Below, in pieces: positions 1 through 7,112 of a stretch of DNA of 11,196 nt. The stretch is from JACRBT01 sp964474285 (lineage in GTDB: Bacteria > Chloroflexota > Dehalococcoidia > Tepidiformales > Tepidiformaceae). The position numbers and the translations under genes are program-made. The DNA is taken from the NCBI GenBank assembly GCA_964474285.1, contig CAYYSD010000106.1:1-11196 (forward strand), read 5' to 3'. The notes below the pieces were generated by a model. It made no database searches. It was not told where the DNA came from and saw nothing but the letters and a program-made list of their open reading frames with translations. Position 1 is the stretch's first letter; each line of letters begins with the position of its first letter.

Positions 1-803
1 CGTTCTTCGACGACGTAGGCCGCCCACGAGTCGTACCCGAGCAGTCCGGCCACCTCCGTGCGCAGGCGTATGGCCTCTTCGAGCCGGGCCACGTTCTCCG
101 GTCCCGCCCTGGTCTGCTCCTTGAAGAAGAGCTGCCGCCGAAGTTCGCCGTTCTGCGCATTGGACATGAAGGGGTAGTACTCGGGGTAGTCGAGCGAAAC
201 GCGGTATCGTTCCCCGGCGTCCGTCGGAACCTTCTTCAAAGCTTCGACAAACGTGTCAGGCAGGCCGGCGAGTTCTTCCCGCGTGACGTCGATGCCGTCG
301 CCCCAGTCGTCGATGGCGTTACGGAATTCGACACCGAGTTCCACCAGGCGGTTGAAGAGAGACTGGACCCGGTCGCGCTGTTCACGAGGCAACGCGAACC
401 CGTTTCGCCGGTAGTCACGGAGCTCGAATTCGAGCAGCCGCGAATCTTCTCCGGTCAGCGCGGCGGCTTCCGAGGTGGAGGCGAACGCGTTGACCGCCTC
501 AAACACGTCTTCGCGGAACGAGAGGTCCACGGAGTACTTGTCGAGAGCCTGGTCCATTTCGCGCGCTGTTTCGCGGATCGCGTCGTCCGCGGAGACATAG
601 GCCATAAAGGCGTACATGCCGGAGGCGTAGCTGAGGGCATCGCGGGCATTGGCGAGGGCAAGCATGGTGTTGGCGAACGTGCGCTCCGCATGTGGAATGG
701 CGACAACGCTTGCCACCATCTCGTCGCATTGCTTCATCGCGCCGGTACAGGCGTCGGTGATGGATTGAGGTGTCAGTGACTCGAAACTGATGGCGCCGCT
801 CAT
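1..803 (-). CDS. M3 family zinc oligopeptidase, N-terminal part
   Basis: This open frame runs from an ATG at 803 off the left edge, giving about 267 residues without a stop. The N-terminal half is acidic and helix-rich. Near the edge it reads LLGYDSWAAYVVEER, which resembles the segment before the catalytic domain in thimet oligopeptidase/Dcp-type M3 metallopeptidases (typically an LLGY followed by an aromatic and ALxxRM). These cytosolic enzymes cut short peptides using a zinc ion held by HEXXH; that motif would lie beyond the window and cannot be checked. The start is fixed by an ATGA overlap with the stop of the upstream amidohydrolase, so the two are probably translated from one mRNA. No signal peptide is visible, which fits cytosolic peptide turnover. 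The family call rests on the N-terminal half only; the M3A versus M3B (PepF) subfamily is uncertain. Confidence 0.75.
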   Translation of the reverse strand, partial: MSGAISFESLTPQSITDACTGAMKQCDEMVASVVAIPHAERTFANTMLALANARDALSYASGMYAFMAYVSADDAIRETAREMDQALDKYSVDLSFREDVFEAVNAFASTSEAAALTGEDSRLLEFELRDYRRNGFALPREQRDRVQSLFNRLVELGVEFRNAIDDWGDGIDVTREELAGLPDTFVEALKKVPTDAGERYRVSLDYPEYYPFMSNAQNGELRRQLFFKEQTRAGPENVARLEEAIRLRTEVAGLLGYDSWAAYVVEE

Positions 804-2047
804 GGGAGAGCCTCCAGGCTTGAGTGGACGATCGCGCCCTGTTTGAGGACGGCCGCTCGTTGGTCTGGCTTCGTGAGCACATCGAGGCTTCGAAGCGGAT
901 CGCTGCGGACGACGAGGATGTCGGCGGAAAGCCCGGCGTTGAGCCGTCCGCAGATGCGGGAGAGCCTCAGGAGGTCGGCGGCCCACCCCGTGGCCGCCAT
1001 GATGGCCGCGCCGGGGGTAAGACCGAGTTCGGCCATGCGCAGGATCTCCTGCGCGTTGTCGCCCGGGCGATTCAGGGGGGTGCCTTCATCCGTGCCCATC
1101 GCGACGTTGACGCCAGCACGGAGAGCCAGCTGGTAGCTCGCGCGGTGATCCTCCAGCACCTGGAAGGCCTTGTCGACGGCATACGCGGGTATGCCGGCTT
1201 CGAGGCCGCCATAGGCGATATGGAACGGCGCGGTGAGCGTGGGCACCATGTAGGTACCGCGTTCGCACATCAGTTCCACCGCCTCCTGGTCGAGCCACAC
1301 GCCGTGTTCGATGGAATCGACGCCGGCTCGCACGGCGTTCTTGATGCCCTCGTTCGATTGGGCGTGGGCAGCAACCACGCGAAATGCCTTGTGCGCCTCT
1401 TCGACTCCGGCCTCGAGTTCTGCCAGCGAGAATGATGGCGAACGGGGGTCTACCCCGGGGGTGAGCACTCCGCCGCTGGCGAAGAGCTTGATCGCGCCGG
1501 CGCCAGCACGGAGCTGCTCCCGCACTGCCTTGCGGACTTCATCAGGGCCGTCGGCCTCGCGTGCGATGAAACCGTGTCCGTGGCCACCGGTCATCGTCAC
1601 GCCAAGACCGGCGGCGAGAACCCGGGGGCCGGGGAGAAGTCCGGAGTCAATCGCCTTCGCCAGGTGGATGTTGAGTTGCCCCGACGCCCCGAGGTCGCGA
1701 ACGGTGGTGAAGCCCGCTTCCAGCGTGGTCTTCGCATACTGCGCCGCCCTCCACGCACGCAACGGCACCGGGTCGTTGGCTGTGGCGTTGAGCTCGTTGG
1801 CTTCGCCTGCGGAGGAGAGATGGACGTGGCAATCGATCAGGCCGGGGAGCACGAAAGCGCCCCGGCAATCGAGCACCTGGGCACCCTCGCGGTCGAGGTC
1901 CGCGCCGATGGCCGCGATCAGCCCATCACGGCAAAGAACGTCGATGCCGGGGATGAATGTTCGTGCGTCGCTATCGAAGACGGCTCCTCCACGGAGGAGG
2001 ACAGGTCGAGCGTGTTCAGCCTGCGGGGATGTCGTGTTCGAAGACAT
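800..2047 (-). CDS. Metal-dependent amidohydrolase (prolidase / imidazolonepropionase-like)
   Basis: A 415-residue amidohydrolase-superfamily enzyme. The visible metal and active-site set is complete: HVH at 74-76 after LPGLID, the probable carboxylated lysine K187 in AIKLFASGG, H228 in AAHAQ, H248 in IEHG, and D320 in GTDEG. A small beta domain before residue 70 and after about 370 flanks the TIM barrel, as is usual. The K-L/I-x-ASGG context is typical of the Xaa-Pro dipeptidase/arginine-carboxypeptidase-like group, so hydrolysis of a dipeptide or N-acyl amino acid is likely; the substrate cannot be read from sequence. The frame extends upstream to 2185, but that part is unlike the family, so the ATG at 2047 (MSSNTTSP) is chosen. 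No clear Shine-Dalgarno precedes it. It overlaps the M3 peptidase start by ATGA, suggesting a two-gene peptide-catabolism operon. Confidence 0.88.
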   Translation of the reverse strand: MSSNTTSPQAEHARPVLLRGGAVFDSDARTFIPGIDVLCRDGLIAAIGADLDREGAQVLDCRGAFVLPGLIDCHVHLSSAGEANELNATANDPVPLRAWRAAQYAKTTLEAGFTTVRDLGASGQLNIHLAKAIDSGLLPGPRVLAAGLGVTMTGGHGHGFIAREADGPDEVRKAVREQLRAGAGAIKLFASGGVLTPGVDPRSPSFSLAELEAGVEEAHKAFRVVAAHAQSNEGIKNAVRAGVDSIEHGVWLDQEAVELMCERGTYMVPTLTAPFHIAYGGLEAGIPAYAVDKAFQVLEDHRASYQLALRAGVNVAMGTDEGTPLNRPGDNAQEILRMAELGLTPGAAIMAATGWAADLLRLSRICGRLNAGLSADILVVRSDPLRSLDVLTKPDQRAAVLKQGAIVHSSLEALP

Positions 2048-2127
2048 CGGCAAATTGTGCTGGCGCGCCGCCGGGGTGGCAACCGAGCCTGATCGCAGCG
2101 GCTGCGGTAACCTTGTTGGACACCAAG

Positions 2128-2133
2128 AAGGAG
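2128..2133 (+). promoter_or_regulatory. Ribosome-binding site deciding a TTG start
   Basis: AAGGAG lies 8 bases before a TTG at 2142, in frame with the isomerase. The downstream in-frame ATG at 2169 has no comparable purine-rich site, so the TTG is preferred. Confidence 0.7.
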
Positions 2134-2141
2134 CAAATCGT

Positions 2142-2645
2142 TTGAAGGAATACAAGAGCCCTCCGGCGATGTCGATCGATGCCAAGAAGAGCTACACGGC
2201 CACGATTGAGACCAGCGCAGGGACCATGACCGCGGAGCTCTTCCCGGGCGATGCCCCGGCGACGGTCAACAACTTCGTTTTCCTCGCTCGCGATGAGTAC
2301 TACAACGACGTCATCTTCCACCGCGTCATCAAGGGATTCATGATCCAGGGCGGTGACCCGACCGGCACCGGTCGTGGCGGGCCTGGCTACCGCTTCAACG
2401 ACGAGAAGGTCACTCGTCCGTACTCGCGGGGAACCCTCGCCATGGCGAACGCGGGCCCGAACACCAACGGCAGTCAGTTCTTCATCATGCACGCGGATTA
2501 CGGGCTGCCGCCGAACTACACGATCTTCGGGAAGCTCACCGACGGCGAAGACGTGCTCGACGCTATCGCGACGGCGCGGACAGGCGCCCAGGACCGGCCC
2601 GTTGAGCCGGTGTCGATTACCTCAGTGACGATCGCGGAATCCTGA
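2142..2645 (+). CDS. Cyclophilin-type peptidyl-prolyl cis-trans isomerase
   Basis: A 167-residue single-domain cyclophilin that catalyses cis-trans isomerisation of proline peptide bonds during protein folding. The family blocks are in order: DAPATVNNFVFLAR, YYNDVIFHRVIKGFMIQGGDPTGTGRGGPGY, the GTLAMANAGPNTNGSQFFI block, and IFGKLTDGEDVLDAI. The catalytic arginine (FHRVI) and the QFF substrate-pocket residues are retained. There is no signal peptide or lipobox, so it is probably cytosolic. The TTG start at 2142 is chosen because of its AAGGAG at 8 bases; it adds LKEYKSPPA before the ATG at 2169 (MSIDAKKS). A much longer upstream frame from 1311 is antisense to the amidohydrolase and is rejected. 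The gene is divergent from the amidohydrolase, with about 94 bases between them and no clear promoter visible, and ends at a strong terminator. Confidence 0.92.
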   Translation: MKEYKSPPAMSIDAKKSYTATIETSAGTMTAELFPGDAPATVNNFVFLARDEYYNDVIFHRVIKGFMIQGGDPTGTGRGGPGYRFNDEKVTRPYSRGTLAMANAGPNTNGSQFFIMHADYGLPPNYTIFGKLTDGEDVLDAIATARTGAQDRPVEPVSITSVTIAES

Positions 2646-2670
2646 GTCTTTCAACACCATGACCTTTGAG

Positions 2671-2695
2671 AAGGGCCGGCGGCGCCGGCCTTTTT
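2671..2695 (+). terminator. Intrinsic terminator after the isomerase gene
   Basis: The arms GGCCGGC (2674-2680) and GCCGGCC (2684-2690) pair around a 3-base loop. The stem can extend by one G-T and two A-T pairs and is followed by TTTTT at 2691-2695. It sits 25 bases after the isomerase stop. The T-run touches the toxin stop codon on the other strand, so the two converging genes share this small gap. On the minus strand no good T-run follows the stem. Confidence 0.85.
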
Positions 2696-3099
2696 CAGTG
2701 GTTAGAGGCCGGGCCCCAGCCGTGTTCGACGGTGATGTCGGGCATTGGGAAGTGACGGATATTCTGCGTGACGATCCGCCCGCCGGTTAGCCTGACTGTG
2801 GCTGCGAGAAGGGCATCGCCTTCATCCGTGCCGTGCGAAGGATTCCATCGGTTGTAGTAGGAGACGCCAAGGTCCACGATCTCAGCTGTAAGTGGCTCCG
2901 TCTCGAAGAAACCGAGGAGACGGTAAGCACGTTCACGCTCATCCGGGCGCAGTCTGATGGTCACTTCGAGTCGCTGAATTGCGGCGATGAGGAGTCTGTC
3001 CGGCCGGTTGCCCAAAGAGCGAATGAGCGCGTATGCCTCGGGCTTCGCCCTGAGATGCCAGATCAGAATGTCTGCGTCCAGGAAGATCCGCTCAGGCAT
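2695..3099 (-). CDS. vapC: PIN-domain toxin (VapC-like ribonuclease)
   Basis: A 134-residue PIN-domain protein, the usual VapC length. The acidic active-site pattern is visible: D8 in IFLDADILI, E45 in QRLEVTIRL, D92/D95 in GTDEGDALLAATV, and the TQNIRHF block at 111-117, where VapC proteins usually have TxN. Members of this family are magnesium-dependent RNases that block translation, often by cutting tRNA or rRNA; the target here is unknown. The start at 3099 gives an ATGCCTGA overlap of 8 bases with the antitoxin stop, the coupling normal for toxin-antitoxin pairs. The frame continues upstream to 3141, but that stretch lies inside the antitoxin gene and lacks PIN similarity. It converges on the isomerase gene. 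Confidence 0.88.
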   Translation of the reverse strand: MPERIFLDADILIWHLRAKPEAYALIRSLGNRPDRLLIAAIQRLEVTIRLRPDERERAYRLLGFFETEPLTAEIVDLGVSYYNRWNPSHGTDEGDALLAATVRLTGGRIVTQNIRHFPMPDITVEHGWGPASNH

Positions 3100-3400
3100 C
3101 CGAGGCGGACTGGTTCGTGATGGTTTCGTACTTCGTCCCAAGGCGGGAGTGAAGGTCTTGTCGAAGGTTGGCGATCAGGTCTTCTGTCGTGCCTGGCCGG
3201 TCCGACCACAGTCCAAACGTCTCGGCGAGGGCAGTTTCGAAGGCTTCCCGGTTCTGCTCAGCAGCATGCCGGTCCTGCTCGACCTTCTCGGTGATCGCCT
3301 GTTCGAGGAACTGCTTCTTCGAGATGCCGAGCTTCTTCACGGCCCATTCGAGTTCCGCGATGACCTTCTCATCGAGGCGGGTGGAGAGCACCTTGTCCAT
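3092..3400 (-). CDS. Ribbon-helix-helix antitoxin of the PIN toxin
   Basis: A 102-residue protein. Residues 1-45 look like a ribbon-helix-helix DNA-binding domain: a short strand (KVLSTRLDEKV), a helix (IAELEWAVKKLG), then SKKQFLEQAITEKVEQ. The tail after about residue 46 is acidic and would be the part that wraps and inhibits the toxin. It lies directly before the PIN toxin with an 8-base overlap. It has no Shine-Dalgarno, and a perfect inverted repeat abuts the ATG, so autorepression by antitoxin or complex is expected and the mRNA may be leaderless. It begins 33 bases after the stop of the polymerase on the same strand, so read-through from the polymerase promoter is possible. Family assignment is by fold pattern and context. 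Confidence 0.8.
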   Translation of the reverse strand: MDKVLSTRLDEKVIAELEWAVKKLGISKKQFLEQAITEKVEQDRHAAEQNREAFETALAETFGLWSDRPGTTEDLIANLRQDLHSRLGTKYETITNQSASDA

Positions 3401-3426
3401 GGATGTAAGATACCATGCTTACATCC
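3401..3426 (-). promoter_or_regulatory. Inverted-repeat operator of the toxin-antitoxin pair
   Basis: Perfect 9-bp arms, GGATGTAAG (3401-3409) and CTTACATCC (3418-3426), are separated by 8 bases and directly abut the antitoxin ATG. On the minus strand a -10-like TATCTT (3412-3407) lies inside the repeat, 6 bases before the ATG. This placement fits an autoregulatory operator that blocks the promoter. No T-run follows, so it is a poor terminator for the polymerase gene. Confidence 0.65.
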
Positions 3427-3433
3427 TCCTGGG

Positions 3434-6400
3434 CTACGAGAAGTCGTGGCTGGTGGGGGTTGCGATGAGCCCGGGGAGCGGGCATGGCTCGAACCGCTCG
3501 GCGATGATGTTCGGGAACCCGCTCTGAACGTTGTCGATGCGGCCATGGATGATGACGAACGGTGTCGCGCGGACGAGTTCGCGCTGGCGGTCCTGGAGCG
3601 CGGTGTAAATGACGACGTTCGCCATCCCGAATTCGTCTTCGAGCAGCATGAACATCACTCCGCTCGCGGTTTGCGGCTTCTGACGTGTCACGACCATGCC
3701 CGCCATTGCCACCTTCGCCCCATCCGGGAGGCGGTTGGGGTTGCCCGGCCCACCGAGATGCCTGCTCGTGATGAGCCCTTCATGGAGCAGCGGCCGCACG
3801 AGCGCCATGGGGTGGTTGCCGCCGGTCACGCCCATGGCGTCGAAATCCCATGCCAGGCGATTCCAATCGCTCAGGCCCGGCAGATCGACCATGTCCTGGT
3901 TCACGGGCAAGCCAAGCGCCGGCTGGTGGCCGGAGATGCGGCTCCCGGCGCGGCGTTTGCCGTCATAGGCGGCAGAGGCCGGTGTGAGAAGGCCCAACTG
4001 CCAGAGTAGTTCGCGGCGCGGCAGCCCGAACGCATCGAGCGCACCCGCCCGCACCAGCGCCTCGGCAACCTCGCGGTGGATGCGCGCGCGCATCAGAAGT
4101 TCATGCAGCGAATGGTAGGGTCCGCCGGCATCCCGCTCGGCGATGATGCGCGCGGCAGCACCGGCCATCACTTCGAACGAGATACCCTTCTCCAACCGGG
4201 CGCGGTTTTTCACACGGTCGCGCCACGTGCCGCCAAGGCTGCGCACCTGGCAGAGCCCCAGGCGGATTTCGCCCTCCTCCGGCCATGCGCCAACCAGGCT
4301 GCGGTTGATGTCCGGCATGCGCACTTCGATGCCGTGTCGTCGCGCATCATTCGTGAGCACCTCCACGGAGTAGAAGCCCATTGGTTGTGCGTTGAAGAGC
4401 GCACAATAGTAGGCGGTCGGGTAGTAGTAGCGCAGCCAGCACGACTCGTAGGCGAGCAATGCGAAGGCGACGGCATGACTCTTCGGGAAGCCAAAGGCCG
4501 CAAACGCCGCCATCTTCTCGAAGGCGATGTGGGCAGCTTCGCGGCTGACACCCATTCGGTCGGAGCCCTCGAAGAATTCGCCTTCGAGCGCGCGCATTGC
4601 CTCTTCCGAACGCTTGCGGCTCATCGCGCGGCGAAGGCGGTCCGCCTGCCCCGGCGTGAAACCGGCGACCGCGCAGGAGATCTGCAGGACCTGGTCCTGG
4701 TACAGCACGTGACCGACCGTTTCGCGAAGGCAGTCCTTCAGGAGCGGTTCCAGTTCCGGGTGGCCATAGTCGACATAAACAGGTTCTCCACGCGTCACCC
4801 GTTCCCGGTACTCCATGTAGGGATGGAAGGCGCCGGCGACGATCGGGCCGGGGCGAATGATGGCGACCTGAACCGCGAGATCATCGATGTTCTGAGGGCG
4901 TGTCTTCGGGAGCGTCTGAATCTGAGCGCGGCTTTCGATCTGGAAGACGCCCATCGTGTCGCCATCCTGGATGGAGGCGAAGATCTCCGGGCTGTCGTGA
5001 GGGATGCGGCCAAGATCGATGCGCCGGCCGTGCACTTCCTCAATCATGTCCAGGCACTCATCCACCGCCGAAAGCATGCCGAGCGCCAGGAAGTCGATCT
5101 TCACAAAGCGCGCGTCATCGACGGAATCCTTGTCCCATTGGCAGACATAACGGCCATCCATCCGTGCGGGCTCCACGGGCACAACGGATGAGAGAGGCTC
5201 CGCTGAGATGACAACGCCCCCGACGTGCTGGCTGATATGGCGGGGGAAACCGGCAGCTTCCTGGGCGAGCTGGATGAGATCCCGCCAGATTGGCGCGCCA
5301 ACGAGAGCCTTCAGCTCAGGGATGCGCGCCATCTCCTCGCCGATTTGATGCGCACTCGAATAGTGCCCGCCGAGCTTGTTGAGCTTCGCGAGCACAGGGG
5401 CAGGCAGGCCCAGTGCCTTGCCGATGTCGATCACCGCGTTCTTGAATTGATAGGTGGGGAAGGCGGCCACGATCGCCGCGTGTTCCTCGCCATAACGGTT
5501 GTAGACGCGCTGCAGGAGTTCATCGCGAATGTCCCGGGGGAAGTCGAGGTCAATATCGGGCAGCGAATGGAGTTCGTCGTTGAGGAAGCGGTCCAGGTAG
5601 AGGTTGTTCTTCACCGGGTCGATGTGGGAAAGGCCGATGAGATAACAGACGATTGAACTGACCGACGAGCCGCGCCCCCGTCCGACAGGCCGCTCATCGG
5701 ACTGCAGATGCTTTGGTCTCCCGCGAAGCTCCTGCGCAATCTCGCCGACCATCTGCAAAATGTCCCAGTAGACCAGGAAGAAGCCCGCCAACCGGTGCTT
5801 CTCGATGAGCATGAGTTCGCGTTCCAAACGGGCGCGGGCGTCGTCGCCAGTGGCCGCATCCTGTGTACCGTATTTGCGGACGAAGGCGCGCTCGCACACG
5901 CCGCGCAGGAAGCTATCGAGCGTAGCGCCGTCCGGCACAGGGTAGTCAGGCAGGCGGTAGGGCAGGTCACGCGTGAGGTCGAACGTGCAGCGCTCCGCGA
6001 TGACCACGGTGTTAGAGATGGCGCGAGGGAAACGCGCGAAACGCCTGGCCATCGCGGCGGCGGATTTCAGGTGGAACTCTGAATTCGGGCGGCGTTCCCG
6101 GTGGGAGCTATCGAGTGTGAGCCGGTGACGTATCGCGACCAGGACATCGTTGAGGCGGTGGCGCTCGCGGACGTGATAGTGGACGTTGTTGGTCGCGACG
6201 ACTTCTACCCCGGCGGCCTCCGCGATTTCCGCGAGCGCCATCGCGCGTTGCGAATCCCCGAATACGTCGTGATGCTGAAGCTCGACATAAAAGCGTTCTT
6301 TCCCGAAGACGCTGAGGTAGTCCTGGGCCACCTTCAGCGCAGCTGCGCGGTCTGGCCCGCCGGCACGAAACGGGTCGCTGAGGTGGGCGAGTTCGCTCTC

Positions 6401-6829
6401 CCGGCAACCGGAGAGCACGATGAGCCCCTCGTTCAGTTCGAACAGCCAGGCTTTGGCGACACGTGGCTCATCCTTGCCGAACTCCTTGTAAGCGCGGCTC
6501 AACAGGCGGCAGAGGTTGCGGTAGCCTTCGACCGACTCGGCGAGCACGGTGATGTGGGACGGCGGGCCGCCTGGTGCCTCGGCCGCCATGGTGAGTTCAC
6601 AGCCCGTGATGGGCCGGAGCTTCTGTTCGGCCGCAGCCTTCGCATATTCCATCGCGCCGTAGAGGTTGTCGTGGTCCGTAACCGCCATAGCGGGGTAGCC
6701 GAGCGCCACCGCGCGCGACACGAGCTCGTCGGTGCTGCTGGCGCCTTCGCGCAGCGACCAGCACGAGTGGGTGTGCAACTCGACGTAGGCAGGCGCGTTT
6801 GCCGGGGCAGGGCGAGGAGCGGCGGCCAT
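3434..6829 (-). CDS. dnaE2: Error-prone DNA polymerase III alpha subunit (DnaE2/ImuC)
   Basis: A protein of 1131 residues from the ATG at 6829. An in-frame TTG at 6841 would add four residues but has its nearest AGG too close; the ATG has a weak GGA at 7 bases. Order of domains: PHP domain with ELHTHS (17-22) and VTDHD (50-54); polymerase palm with PDIDLDF giving catalytic D425 and D427, and D579 in KIDFLALG, the same spacing as in E. coli DnaE; fingers with GHVLYQDQVLQ; and an OB-fold near the C-terminus (MAGMVVTRQKPQTASGVMF). The GRGSS block before the palm, and the C-terminus ending soon after the OB fold without the longer tail of replicative DnaE, mark it as the DnaE2 type, which performs translesion, mutagenic synthesis. 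In other bacteria it works with ImuA and ImuB; neither is in this window. Its promoter carries an SOS-box-like palindrome. It is followed at 33 bases by a toxin-antitoxin pair. Confidence 0.93.
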   Translation of the reverse strand: MAAAPRPAPANAPAYVELHTHSCWSLREGASSTDELVSRAVALGYPAMAVTDHDNLYGAMEYAKAAAEQKLRPITGCELTMAAEAPGGPPSHITVLAESVEGYRNLCRLLSRAYKEFGKDEPRVAKAWLFELNEGLIVLSGCRESELAHLSDPFRAGGPDRAAALKVAQDYLSVFGKERFYVELQHHDVFGDSQRAMALAEIAEAAGVEVVATNNVHYHVRERHRLNDVLVAIRHRLTLDSSHRERRPNSEFHLKSAAAMARRFARFPRAISNTVVIAERCTFDLTRDLPYRLPDYPVPDGATLDSFLRGVCERAFVRKYGTQDAATGDDARARLERELMLIEKHRLAGFFLVYWDILQMVGEIAQELRGRPKHLQSDERPVGRGRGSSVSSIVCYLIGLSHIDPVKNNLYLDRFLNDELHSLPDIDLDFPRDIRDELLQRVYNRYGEEHAAIVAAFPTYQFKNAVIDIGKALGLPAPVLAKLNKLGGHYSSAHQIGEEMARIPELKALVGAPIWRDLIQLAQEAAGFPRHISQHVGGVVISAEPLSSVVPVEPARMDGRYVCQWDKDSVDDARFVKIDFLALGMLSAVDECLDMIEEVHGRRIDLGRIPHDSPEIFASIQDGDTMGVFQIESRAQIQTLPKTRPQNIDDLAVQVAIIRPGPIVAGAFHPYMEYRERVTRGEPVYVDYGHPELEPLLKDCLRETVGHVLYQDQVLQISCAVAGFTPGQADRLRRAMSRKRSEEAMRALEGEFFEGSDRMGVSREAAHIAFEKMAAFAAFGFPKSHAVAFALLAYESCWLRYYYPTAYYCALFNAQPMGFYSVEVLTNDARRHGIEVRMPDINRSLVGAWPEEGEIRLGLCQVRSLGGTWRDRVKNRARLEKGISFEVMAGAAARIIAERDAGGPYHSLHELLMRARIHREVAEALVRAGALDAFGLPRRELLWQLGLLTPASAAYDGKRRAGSRISGHQPALGLPVNQDMVDLPGLSDWNRLAWDFDAMGVTGGNHPMALVRPLLHEGLITSRHLGGPGNPNRLPDGAKVAMAGMVVTRQKPQTASGVMFMLLEDEFGMANVVIYTALQDRQRELVRATPFVIIHGRIDNVQSGFPNIIAERFEPCPLPGLIATPTSHDFS

Positions 6830-6860
6830 GGGTCGATCCAATCGCCTGGAAGATGCTCAA

Positions 6861-6889
6861 AGTATAGAACATGTGTTCTATACAGTCAT
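6861..6889 (-). promoter_or_regulatory. Putative SOS promoter of the error-prone polymerase
   Basis: On the minus strand, ATGACT (6889-6884) and TATACT (6866-6861) are separated by 17 bases and match -35 and -10 elements at four and five of six positions. The predicted transcription start is near 6854, about 25 bases before the ATG. The palindrome described separately occupies the spacer, so a bound repressor would block polymerase. Confidence 0.55.
6862..6883. promoter_or_regulatory. LexA-type SOS box (perfect palindrome)
   Basis: The arms GTATAGAACA (6862-6871) and TGTTCTATAC (6874-6883) are perfect 10-bp inverted repeats with a TG centre. The core GAACATGTGTTC (6867-6878) matches the GAAC-N4-GTTC form of LexA boxes known in Gram-positive and actinobacterial species. 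The outer base is A/T, where the classic CGAAC form has C/G. Placement before dnaE2, an SOS gene in many bacteria, supports the call. Confidence 0.75.
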
Positions 6890-7112
6890 CAGTCGTGAAT
6901 TGGATGAACTTCGCACTATATCAGTTATGTACGTTGATTGAGTCTTCTGGTGGACGGCCTCGATCCCCGGCAACCCAATGACCACGTGACCGAAACGCTC
7001 CGCGCGTTGTTTTGTCACCTGTCCGCCCTGAAAAATCAAGCCACCTGATCGACAACCATCACACGGAGCCGGTTGCGTAATCCGGGCGACATTGGGAATG
7101 GGGAACACACGA
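6890..7112. other. Intergenic region between divergent polymerase and sigma genes
   Basis: About 220 bases lie between the palindrome and the sigma factor start. I see no convincing sigma-70-type promoter for the sigma gene. A weak pair, TTGTTT (7007-7012) and AAAAAT (7031-7036), is the best candidate. No RNA gene or coding region is supported. Confidence 0.4.

Noticed and set aside
1311..2141. Long plus-strand extension before the isomerase
   Set aside because: It is antisense to the amidohydrolase, has no recognisable domain, and the isomerase has a good ribosome-binding site at 2128.
3401..3426. The antitoxin inverted repeat as an intrinsic terminator for dnaE2
   Set aside because: No T-run follows the stem on the minus strand, and its position at the antitoxin ATG fits an operator better.
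4076..5191. A 371-codon plus-strand frame inside the polymerase locus
   Set aside because: Antisense shadow of dnaE2, whose catalytic motifs are intact on the other strand.
6878..7108. A 76-codon minus-strand frame between the polymerase and sigma genes
   Set aside because: No ribosome-binding site, no family resemblance, and it overlaps the SOS-like promoter and the sigma gene start.
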